Source: CAZJHX01 sp964545715
GTDB lineage: Bacteria > Myxococcota_A > UBA9042 > GCA-2863065
DNA length: 58,628 bases
Direction: 5' to 3'
Assembly (NCBI GenBank): GCA_964545715.1
Contig: CAZJHX010000060.1
Coordinates: 1 to 58,628, forward strand
This document shows positions 50,112 through 57,675 of this stretch, in pieces. The translations under genes were made by a program, and so were the position numbers. A model generated the notes under the pieces. That model ran no database searches, had not been told where the DNA came from, and saw nothing but the letters and a program-made list of their open reading frames with translations. How positions within the stretch are numbered: position 1 is the first letter of the stretch; the number at the start of each line of letters is the position of its first letter.

Positions 50112-52148
50112 ATGCCTCGGACAGCATCGCTTGTTGGCCCTCTTTTTTTCATGTACGTCGTATCCACCGCAGGGTGCGCCACGACAAAAGGGACCTTGAT
50201 GACAGCCCCAAAGCTGACGGCCCCGGCGCCGGTCTGGACCAGCACCGAAAAGCTCACCTCCTATTGTGACGGTGCGTTGGACCGTGCGCGCGCGCTGCGT
50301 GTCGCGCTGAAAAAACCTGTCGAAGGCCCGCGGACCATGGCCAACACGGTGCAGACGTACCACCGGATGTCGATCGAGCTCGACAACGCGATGGGCTGGG
50401 CAGCGCTGCATTTTCAGGTGCATCCGGACGAGGCCACGCGCAAGGCCGCAGGCGGATGCAAGGAGCGCATCTCGGCCTTTACCAACGACGTGAACCTTGA
50501 TCGCGACCTGTATGACGCGCTGGCCGCCGTCGACATGAGCGGCACAGACGCCCAGACGCAGCGCTTTGCAGAGCGGGTAAAGCGGGACTTCCGCCGGTCG
50601 GGTGTGGATAAGGACGACGCTACCCGCACGCGCCTGAAGGAGATCCACGCCGAGATCGTAAAGCTGGGCCAGCAGTACCAGTCCAACATTCTCAAGGACG
50701 TGCGCAAGATCACGGTGGACGAGGCCGCGCTCAAGGGGATGCCTGAAGACTGGATCGCCGCGCACAAGCCCAAACAGGGCGAGCCGTTCGTGGTCACGAC
50801 GGACTACCCGGACTTCTTCCCGTTTCAGACCTATGCGCGTGACTCGGCCAAGCGCCAGGAGCTGTACACCCTGTTCATGGGGCGCGGATATCCGGCCAAC
50901 AAGCCGATCATGGCGCAGCTGCTGAAGCTGCGTCACGAGTACGCGACCACGCTCGGATACAAGAACTGGGCGGCCTACAACACCGAGACCAAGATGGTGA
51001 AGACGTCCGAAGCGGTGGATGCGTTTCTCAAAGAGCTGGTCACCATCGCCCGCCCACGCAGCGTCAAGGACCTGGCCGAGCTGCTGGAGGCCAAGAAGGC
51101 GTTGGAGCCGAACGCCACCACAGTCGAGGTCTGGGACCGCTTCTTCTACCAAGCTCGCGTGAAGCAGGAGAAATACGGTTTTGACGCCAAAGCCGTACGC
51201 AACTACTTCCAGTACAACGCGGTCAAGGCGGGGATCCTGGCGCTGTACTCGGAGCTGTTTTCGGTGACGTTTGTGCCCCTGCCGGACGAGCCGGTGTGGC
51301 ATCCCGCCGTGGAGGCCTACTCCCTGGAGGCGGACGGCAAGCCCATCGCGCGCTTCTATCTGGACATGCACCCGCGTCCCGGCAAGTACAAGCACGCGGC
51401 GATGTTCGGCATCCGGACCGGCCTCAAGGACGGCCAGCTCCCGCTCGCCTCGCTGGTATGCAACTTCCCCGAGCCCAAGGGCGGCTCGCCGGCGCTGATG
51501 GAGCACACGCAGGTCATCACGTTCTTCCACGAATTCGGACACCTGCTGCACCACCTGCTGGCCGCCGAGGCCAAGTGGATCAACCTGGGCGGCATCAACG
51601 TGGAGTGGGACTTTGTCGAGGCGCCCTCCCAGATTCTGGAGGAGTGGGGCTGGTCCGCCGAGGTGCTGTCACGCTTTGCGCGCCATGTGGAGACCAAAGA
51701 GCCGATCCCCAACGAGCTGGTCGCCAAGATGCGCGCGTCCGACGAGTTCGGTAAAGGCGCGGCCGTCATGCGGCAGCTCTTCTACGCGGCCTACAGCTAC
51801 TATCTGCACGTACAGGACCCGGCGAGCCTGGACCTGGACGCGTACAGCGACGACATCTATGAGCGCTTCAGCCCGTATCCGCGGCTGGAGGGCGGCCGGG
51901 TCTATGCCAACTTCGGGCATCTGATCGGCTACTCGTCGGGCTACTACACGTACCAGTGGTCGCTGGTCATCGCCAAGGACCTCTTCACCCGCTTCCAGAA
52001 GGCGGGGATGATGGACGCGACGGCCGCGCGGGACTATCGCCAAAAGATTCTGGAGCCGGGCGGCATGCGCGACGCAGCGGACCTGGTGAAGGACTTTCTG
52101 GGCCGCGACTACAACCTGGACGCCTACAAAGCCTGGCTGACCGACTGA
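50112..52148 (+). CDS. M3-family zinc metallopeptidase, lipoprotein
   Basis: 678 residues from ATG 50112. The first 22 residues (M-P-R-T-A-S-L-V-G-P-L-F-F-M-Y-V-V-S-T-A-G-C) form a lipoprotein signal with T-A-G-C lipobox. Body typical of oligopeptidases (thimet/PepF-like) with zinc motif H473-E-F-G-H477 and the downstream third ligand region E-A-P-S-Q-I-L-E-E-W. Probably degrades small peptides at the outer membrane or in the periplasm. Divergent from the sigma-54 regulator (64-bp spacer); its stop overlaps the next gene's ATG. Confidence 0.9.
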   Translation: MPRTASLVGPLFFMYVVSTAGCATTKGTLMTAPKLTAPAPVWTSTEKLTSYCDGALDRARALRVALKKPVEGPRTMANTVQTYHRMSIELDNAMGWAALHFQVHPDEATRKAAGGCKERISAFTNDVNLDRDLYDALAAVDMSGTDAQTQRFAERVKRDFRRSGVDKDDATRTRLKEIHAEIVKLGQQYQSNILKDVRKITVDEAALKGMPEDWIAAHKPKQGEPFVVTTDYPDFFPFQTYARDSAKRQELYTLFMGRGYPANKPIMAQLLKLRHEYATTLGYKNWAAYNTETKMVKTSEAVDAFLKELVTIARPRSVKDLAELLEAKKALEPNATTVEVWDRFFYQARVKQEKYGFDAKAVRNYFQYNAVKAGILALYSELFSVTFVPLPDEPVWHPAVEAYSLEADGKPIARFYLDMHPRPGKYKHAAMFGIRTGLKDGQLPLASLVCNFPEPKGGSPALMEHTQVITFFHEFGHLLHHLLAAEAKWINLGGINVEWDFVEAPSQILEEWGWSAEVLSRFARHVETKEPIPNELVAKMRASDEFGKGAAVMRQLFYAAYSYYLHVQDPASLDLDAYSDDIYERFSPYPRLEGGRVYANFGHLIGYSSGYYTYQWSLVIAKDLFTRFQKAGMMDATAARDYRQKILEPGGMRDAADLVKDFLGRDYNLDAYKAWLTD

Positions 52149-53689
52149 TGCGCGCGGCGGTTCTAGCCGGATTGCTGACGCTGTCCTGTGCGAGCGATCC
52201 GGAGCCGCCGACGGTGCCCCAGGACACGACGACCCCGGCGGATGTCGTCGACGTCGTCGAGCCGGAGCCCGACACGACGGTCCCTGACGTAGCGCCCCCG
52301 GAAGACATCGCTTCAGACGTGGACCTGCTCCCGGAGACCGGCGAGGAGCCTGACGAGGGCCCGCAGCCGGTGCCGGACGACGGGCCCGCAGTGGACGTCG
52401 GGCCGCCCCAGGACCCGGGCGAGACGATCGGCGTGTGGACGTTCTGGCCGGTCGTCACGCTGGAGGACGAGAGCCCGGCCGGACCGGCGTTTACCGGCTT
52501 TTGCCAGGACCCGGTCATCGAGGACGGCGTCATCACCTTTCGCGCGACGTCGCTGCCGCTGGTCGTGCCGGTGCAGTCCACCGAGACGGACTCGATCATG
52601 CGATGGGAGGCGGGTCAGCTGACCGCGCTGGTGAAGGCGGGGGACGCTATCCCCAGCGGCACCGGCAGCTTTGAGACGTTTGACGTTCGCGTCATCAATA
52701 CGGCCCGGGTCGCCGGCGGGGACGTCGCGTTCGTGGGCAACGGTCCGAACAAGCAGCGTGGGATCTATCGCTACGATGCGAGCGACGAGGCGGTCATCAA
52801 GGTGGTGGATCGGTCGGACGTCATCCCCGGCACCGAGTCCGAGAAGTTCTTCTTTTTCGGCAGCCCGATGGCGGACGGGCAGTTTGTGGGCTTCGGCGCG
52901 TCCGGCCCCACGGGCGGCATCTTCGTGGGGGGCGCCGACAACCTGGTCAAGGTGCTGTCCCCCGACGACGACATCCCCAACGGCATCGGCGGCTTCACCG
53001 GCACCGGACTCACGGATATGGCCAAGGGGACCGCGGTGCTCGTGGGTTACGGGCTGCCGCCCGAGGGCGTGGATCCGGCCAACTTCCCGGCCGGCGCGCC
53101 GAGCCTCAGCGGCGTCTACCTGCGCTCACTGGAGCTGGGACCGCTGACGGTCGTGGCCGACAAGTTCACCGAGATCCCGGGCAAGGATCAGGACTTCTTT
53201 GTCCTGACGGGCCCGCATCTGGATGGCGACACGGTGACCTTCCACGGACGAGCCGCGCCGATCAACGAGCCGCTGGGACCGTTTGGCAGCACCCAATACA
53301 AGGGCCTGTTTCGCGCCAAGCTGGCCGACGAGGGGCCGCCTGAGATCTCGGTGGTCGTAGACACCAACACCGTCATGCCCGGCGGTGACGTGACCTTCTC
53401 GACCGACTTCGCCAACGGCCTGACGTCCCAGTATGTGGCCGTGGACGGCGGGGATGTGCTGTTCCGCGGCGTGGGCACGGTCGGCGACGAGAAGACGCGC
53501 ATCGGTCTGTATCTGTACGACTCGGTGAAGGGCGTGGTCGTGGAGGTGTTGGAGATCGGCGACACGCTCTCAGGCAAAGCCGTGGACGACATCCTGATGA
53601 GCCGCCAGGCGATCAGTCAGCGCGAGATCGTCATCTGGGTGGGCTTTGCCGACGGCGGGGACGCGATCTACCGCGCCAAACTGGATTAG
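52148..53689 (+). CDS. Lipoprotein of unknown function with acidic linker
   Basis: 513 residues: lipobox A-G-L-L-T-L-S-C at 8-15, then an acidic Pro/Asp/Glu linker (about 16-90), then a repetitive beta-rich domain in which blocks such as V-K-A-G-D-A-I-P, D-R-S-D-V-I-P-G and S-P-D-D-D-I-P-N-G recur about every 70-80 residues, suggesting a beta-propeller or similar repeat fold. No catalytic motif. Coupled to the peptidase by TGATG, so probably co-expressed. I do not recognise the family. Confidence 0.72.
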   Translation: MRAAVLAGLLTLSCASDPEPPTVPQDTTTPADVVDVVEPEPDTTVPDVAPPEDIASDVDLLPETGEEPDEGPQPVPDDGPAVDVGPPQDPGETIGVWTFWPVVTLEDESPAGPAFTGFCQDPVIEDGVITFRATSLPLVVPVQSTETDSIMRWEAGQLTALVKAGDAIPSGTGSFETFDVRVINTARVAGGDVAFVGNGPNKQRGIYRYDASDEAVIKVVDRSDVIPGTESEKFFFFGSPMADGQFVGFGASGPTGGIFVGGADNLVKVLSPDDDIPNGIGGFTGTGLTDMAKGTAVLVGYGLPPEGVDPANFPAGAPSLSGVYLRSLELGPLTVVADKFTEIPGKDQDFFVLTGPHLDGDTVTFHGRAAPINEPLGPFGSTQYKGLFRAKLADEGPPEISVVVDTNTVMPGGDVTFSTDFANGLTSQYVAVDGGDVLFRGVGTVGDEKTRIGLYLYDSVKGVVVEVLEIGDTLSGKAVDDILMSRQAISQREIVIWVGFADGGDAIYRAKLD

Positions 53690-54279
53690 CGGGCGCAGCG
53701 CAGCCCGTAGCCGCCTGAGATTCGGTCGGGGCGATCCACCAGCCGCTCGTCGATTCGCACGTCGGGAGAGCCCCAGAAGCCGCCACGCAGCGCCCCGCTG
53801 CGACACCACTCCCAGACATTGCCGGCCAGGTCGGTGTGCCCGAACGGCCCGGCGCCGTCCGGACGCTCGCGCGTGGTCACATGGGCCGGCGCGCCCTTGG
53901 GGCCTTTTCTGAAGTGGGCCAGCGCATAATCAGGAGGCACGTCACCCCATGGGTAGGGGCGGTCATCGTCGCCGCGGGCTGCTCGCACCCACTCGGCCTC
54001 AGTAGGCAACCGCTTCCCAGCCCACCGTGCGTAGGCCGTGGCCTCTGCCAGGGTGAGGCCAACGACGGGGTGCTCGGGGTCCCCAAAACCGGGCTTGTGC
54101 ATCCACTGCGGCTTCGGGGTGCCGGTCGCCGTCATGTACGCACCGTACTCGGCGTTGGTGACGGGGTTGGTGTCCAGCTGGAATGCCCCCACTCGTGCCC
54201 GCCGCCCATTCTCCATGTGCACACGGCCGCTACTGACGGGTAACATGACGCCGCCCCGAGGACGACGAAACCAGCGCAC
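53686..54279 (-). CDS. SUMF1/FGE-like domain protein, short, non-catalytic
   Basis: 197 residues from GTG 54279, with GGAAAGG six nt upstream. FGE-fold blocks: T-N-P-V-T-N-A-E-Y, R-L-P-T-E-A-E-W-V-R-A-A-R, D-L-A-G-N-V-W-E-W. The terminal block R-G-G-F-W-G-S-P-D-V-R lacks the FGE Cys pair, so no sulfatase-activating activity is expected. No signal peptide with this start, so cytoplasmic, unlike the copy at 29605. A GTG at 54306 is an alternative. It converges with the lipoprotein gene, 4-bp overlap. Confidence 0.78.
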   Translation of the reverse strand: MRWFRRPRGGVMLPVSSGRVHMENGRRARVGAFQLDTNPVTNAEYGAYMTATGTPKPQWMHKPGFGDPEHPVVGLTLAEATAYARWAGKRLPTEAEWVRAARGDDDRPYPWGDVPPDYALAHFRKGPKGAPAHVTTRERPDGAGPFGHTDLAGNVWEWCRSGALRGGFWGSPDVRIDERLVDRPDRISGGYGLRCAR

Positions 54280-54350
54280 TGCAAGCCTTTCCAAGAACGC
54301 GATCACATCGCTCAGATTAAGCGCGGTCGGCTCGTGGAGCAAAAAAGGTG

Positions 54351-54443
54351 TATGCTGCCGCCCCTCCGCCGTGGTCTGGTGAGCCGGAGGCTTCGCAGCG
54401 GGGCCCCGAAAGGGGGCACGATGCGTCGACAAAAGGAGTGGGT
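54351..54443 (+). promoter_or_regulatory. Structured leader before the siroheme reductase gene
   Basis: TATGCT (54351-54356) could be a -10 box but no -35 is evident. Downstream, CCTCCG (54363-54368) pairs with CGGAGG (54385-54390), and CCCC-GAAA-GGGG (54404-54415) is a GNRA-capped hairpin, followed by AAAAGGAG (54431-54438), a strong ribosome-binding site before ATG 54444. The first stem sequesters a GGAGG. It may be a regulatory RNA; it does not match riboswitch classes I can recall. Confidence 0.35.
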
Positions 54444-56708
54444 ATGAGCGGGATCAACTGGAAGGAGCAGCTGGCGGGAAAGCTGCCTGCGACTCTCGAA
54501 AAGCAGATCGACGTCTTTGAGACGCAGATGGAGCTTCGCCGTCAGGGCAAGCTGGACGAGAAGATCTTTGCCGAGACGCGCCTGCGCAAGGGGGTGTACG
54601 GCCAGCGATACGACAACGGGCAGCGGCACGACGGCTTTGAGTCCCGCACGCTGGTGTATCCCAACGGTGAGCTGACCAAAGGTCCCGAGACCCTGTGGGA
54701 CGCGCCCGGCATGATGCGCATTAAGATCCCGATGGGGCGGGTCAGCGGCGTGCAGCTGGACGAGCTGGCGGCGCTGGCCGAGGAGTACTCGGACGCGATT
54801 CTGCACGTGACCACGCGGCAGGATATTCAGCTGCACTTTGTCCACATCGACGACACCCCCAACCTGATGCGGCGGCTGGCCAGCGTCGGCATCACAACGC
54901 ATGAGGCGTGCGGCAACGTGGTGCGCAACGTGACAGCGTGCCCGATCGCCGGCGTGTGCAAAGACGAGTCGTTTGACGTCACCCCGTACGCGGACGCCGT
55001 GGCGCAGTACCTCCTGGCGCACAAGGACACGCAGGACTTCGGCCGCAAGCTCAAGGTGGCGCTGTCCGGGTGCAAGCAGCACTCCTGTGGTCTCTCCAAC
55101 TTCCACTGCATCGGCGCCATCGCGGCGACGCGCACGGTGGACGGCGTGGAGCAGCGCGGCTTCCAGTTTTATGTGGGCGGCGGATTGGGCGCCGTGCCGC
55201 GGATGGCCAAGCTGATCGACGAGTTCGTCACCGAGGACGAGCTGCTGCCGATGTCGCAGGCGGTGTGCCGGCTGTTTGCCCGATATGGCGAAAAGACCAA
55301 CCGCTCGCGCGCGCGGGTGAAGTTTCTGGTCGACAAGATGGGGCCCGAGGAGTTCACGCGTCGCGTCCATGAGGAGCGGGCGGGGATCCCGGACGACGAG
55401 CGCTGGACCAGCTACCTGGACGATCTCAAGCACACCGACGACCAGCCGCTGCACGCAGGTGCGGCGCTGCCGGCGGGCGATTACGGCGCCGAGTTCGAGG
55501 CGTGGCGCTCGACAAACGTGCAGGCGCAGCGGCAGGACGGATATGTGGTCGCGACGGTGCGCCTGCCTCTGGGTGACTGCACGGCGGATCAAGCGCGCAG
55601 CCTGGCCGACGTCGCGAGCAAGTACTGCGGCGACACCATGCGGTTCACCGTGGAGCAGAACATCGTGTTTCGCTGGGTCCCCGAAGCCATGCTGGTCGGC
55701 TTTCACAAGGACCTGTGCGCCATCGGGCTGGGGCAGCCGGGCGCGGGCACGATCAGCGACATCACGGCGTGCCCGGGCACGGATACGTGCAAGCTTGGGA
55801 TCTCCGCGTCGCGCGGTCTGACCGGAGAGCTGGAGGAGCGCCTGCGCGCCAAGCTCTCGACCATGGACCCCGACTTCCGGGCGCTGCGCATCAAGACCAG
55901 CGGGTGCTTCAACTCGTGTGGGCAGCACCACGTGGCCGACATCGGCTTCCTGGGCGTCAGCCGCAACATGGGCGGGCGCCGCGTCGCGCACTTCCAGCTG
56001 GTTGTGGGCGGCGAGTGGGCCAATAACGGCGGGTCCTACGGGCTGGCGATCGGCGCGTATCCGTCCAAGCGCATTCCGGAGGTCGTGGATCGGCTGGCGG
56101 ACTTCTACACCAGCAACCGCGAGCCCGGCGAGCCGTTCAAGAGCGTGATGAAGCGCGTAGGCCGCAAGGTGATCAAAGAGGCGCTGGAGGACATCAAACA
56201 GGTGCCGCCGTACGAGGCGGATCCCAGCTTCTACACGGACTGGGGCGACGCGCGCGAGTACACGATCGGCGACCTGGGCGTCGGCGAGTGCGCGGGCGAG
56301 GTCGTCAGCTTTACCGAGTTCGGGCTGGCCAAGAGCGAGCGCGAAAACTTCGAGGCGCAACTCTCTCTGGACGACGGGGACGCTGCCAAGGCCGCGCAGG
56401 AGTCGTTTCGCGCCATGCTCAGCGCCGCCAAGGCCCTGGTGATGATGCAGAACATCGACGTGCGCGATAACGCGGACGACATCGTCGGCGAGTTCCGGAC
56501 CGGCTTCTATGATACCAAGCTGTTCCACGACAAATACGCCAAAGGGAAGTTCGCGGAGTACCTGTTCAAGTGGCATGAAGACCAGCCCGGCGCGGACATC
56601 TCGCTGGACGACGCGCACCACCTGATCGAAGAGACCCAGCTGTTTCTGGAGGCGGCGCACGCGTGCTACGAGCGCATGCAGGAGCAGGCAGCGGCGGCGG
56701 TGTTTTAG
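54444..56708 (+). CDS. Siroheme [4Fe-4S] nitrite/sulfite reductase with C-terminal extension
   Basis: 754 residues. The second half has the siroheme-cluster ligands C443-x5-C449 (A-C-P-G-T-D-T-C) and C488-x3-C492 (G-C-F-N-S-C). The first half carries a similar set, C166-x5-C172 and C210-x4-C215, which in standard NirA/CysI is lost. After about residue 590 there is an extra helical domain of about 150 residues, similar in character to HEPN domains. Assimilatory nitrite or sulfite reduction is likely; sequence alone does not decide which. ATG 54444 has a strong ribosome-binding site. Followed without gap by two small genes. Confidence 0.88.
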   Translation: MSGINWKEQLAGKLPATLEKQIDVFETQMELRRQGKLDEKIFAETRLRKGVYGQRYDNGQRHDGFESRTLVYPNGELTKGPETLWDAPGMMRIKIPMGRVSGVQLDELAALAEEYSDAILHVTTRQDIQLHFVHIDDTPNLMRRLASVGITTHEACGNVVRNVTACPIAGVCKDESFDVTPYADAVAQYLLAHKDTQDFGRKLKVALSGCKQHSCGLSNFHCIGAIAATRTVDGVEQRGFQFYVGGGLGAVPRMAKLIDEFVTEDELLPMSQAVCRLFARYGEKTNRSRARVKFLVDKMGPEEFTRRVHEERAGIPDDERWTSYLDDLKHTDDQPLHAGAALPAGDYGAEFEAWRSTNVQAQRQDGYVVATVRLPLGDCTADQARSLADVASKYCGDTMRFTVEQNIVFRWVPEAMLVGFHKDLCAIGLGQPGAGTISDITACPGTDTCKLGISASRGLTGELEERLRAKLSTMDPDFRALRIKTSGCFNSCGQHHVADIGFLGVSRNMGGRRVAHFQLVVGGEWANNGGSYGLAIGAYPSKRIPEVVDRLADFYTSNREPGEPFKSVMKRVGRKVIKEALEDIKQVPPYEADPSFYTDWGDAREYTIGDLGVGECAGEVVSFTEFGLAKSERENFEAQLSLDDGDAAKAAQESFRAMLSAAKALVMMQNIDVRDNADDIVGEFRTGFYDTKLFHDKYAKGKFAEYLFKWHEDQPGADISLDDAHHLIEETQLFLEAAHACYERMQEQAAAAVF

Positions 56709-57251
56709 ATGGAAGCTCAACAACTCAGCGTCAAGGCGTTCTCCACCGACGACAGCAACGTCGATCAGGACCTGCTGATCCCGATCTTCCATCGCTGGAT
56801 TCGTGAGGCGCGTCTGGGCGACAAGCTGCTGATCGACGTCGCCGACTATCGCCACGTGCCGGACGGCCCGGGCATGATGATCATCGCCGACCACGCCCAT
56901 TACGGCTACGACGAGGGCCTGGGTGGCGGCCCCGGCTTCCTATTTACCCGCAAGCGCGACGCGATCGGCGATGTCGGGCCCAAGCTGGACGAGGCCATCG
57001 AAGAGTGCGTGACGGCGGCAAAAGCGCTGCAGGGCGAACCGACGTTGGGGGGCAAGCTGACCGTACGCACGGACAAGCTGCTGGTGCGCGTTATGAGCCG
57101 GCTGGTGGCGCCCAACAACGTGAACACCTTCAACAGCTTTGAGCCGCACCTGCGCGCGGCGCTGAAGCGAGCCTACCCCGGCGTGCAGATCACGCTGACG
57201 CACCAGGACGATCCACGCGCCCCGTTCGGCGTGTTGGTCGAGCTCAGCTGA
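56709..57251 (+). CDS. Conserved small protein next to siroheme reductase, function unknown
   Basis: 180 residues beginning M-E-A-Q-Q-L-S-V-K-A-F; mixed alpha/beta, no signal peptide or known motif. Its ATG directly follows the reductase stop (TAGATG), so it is certainly co-translated. It may assist or regulate the reductase; I do not recognise the family. Confidence 0.8.
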   Translation: MEAQQLSVKAFSTDDSNVDQDLLIPIFHRWIREARLGDKLLIDVADYRHVPDGPGMMIIADHAHYGYDEGLGGGPGFLFTRKRDAIGDVGPKLDEAIEECVTAAKALQGEPTLGGKLTVRTDKLLVRVMSRLVAPNNVNTFNSFEPHLRAALKRAYPGVQITLTHQDDPRAPFGVLVELS

Positions 57252-57619
57252 GCGAGCAGGACAAGCGGCTGGCCGTACTGGACAGCCTGCTGAAGGTCGC
57301 CTGGGCGGACGGCTCCTTCGAGGACCGCGAGGTGGCCCTGATGGCCGATATCGTGACCAAGCTGGGCATGGAGATCAGCGATCTGGAGCTGCCGGCGGGC
57401 ACCAGACCCAAAGCCATCGGCGATGTCCTGCAAAGCGATGGCGAGCGGCACTTCGTCTATCAGCAGGCCTTCAAACTCTCGTGGGCTGACGGCGTCTTCA
57501 CGCCGGCGGAGTGGAAGGCGCTGGAGCAGCTTCGCGAAGCCCTGGGCCTGAGTGCGGCGGTGGCAGCCAACCTGGAGGCACGCGTGCTCTCACTGGTTCG
57601 CCCCAACGCGCCCGGCTGA
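57248..57619 (+). CDS. TerB-like domain protein, probable CTG start
   Basis: 123 residues if started at CTG 57248. The sequence D-S-L-L-K-V-A-W-A-D-G-S-F-E-D-R-E-V and its second-half echo A-F-K-L-S-W-A-D-G-V-F-T-P-A-E-W match the two halves of TerB (tellurite-resistance-like) domains, which bind metal with A-D-G...E. The only ATG/GTG/TTG start candidates (GTG 57332 onward) would remove the first helix. In frame upstream, from the stop at 57140, there is no ATG, GTG or TTG; CTG 57248 overlaps the previous stop as CTGA. Confidence 0.7.
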   Translation: MSEQDKRLAVLDSLLKVAWADGSFEDREVALMADIVTKLGMEISDLELPAGTRPKAIGDVLQSDGERHFVYQQAFKLSWADGVFTPAEWKALEQLREALGLSAAVAANLEARVLSLVRPNAPG

Positions 57620-57675
57620 AAGCGGCTGCCGTTTTACGATAAGCTCAATCCCCACGAAACACGAATGGGGGCGTA

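Noticed and set aside
54357..54443. Cobalamin or SAM riboswitch in the reductase leader
   Set aside because: I looked for their conserved boxes and found none; only generic hairpins are present.
54280..54443. Sigma-54 promoter (-24/-12) for the siroheme reductase
   Set aside because: No GG-N10-GC element with proper context could be found in the spacer.
54312..56900. An 862-codon open frame antisense to the siroheme reductase
   Set aside because: High-GC genomes give long shadow frames; this one is rich in Arg/His/Val/Leu typical of reverse frames, has no domain, and the sense strand encodes a well-conserved enzyme.
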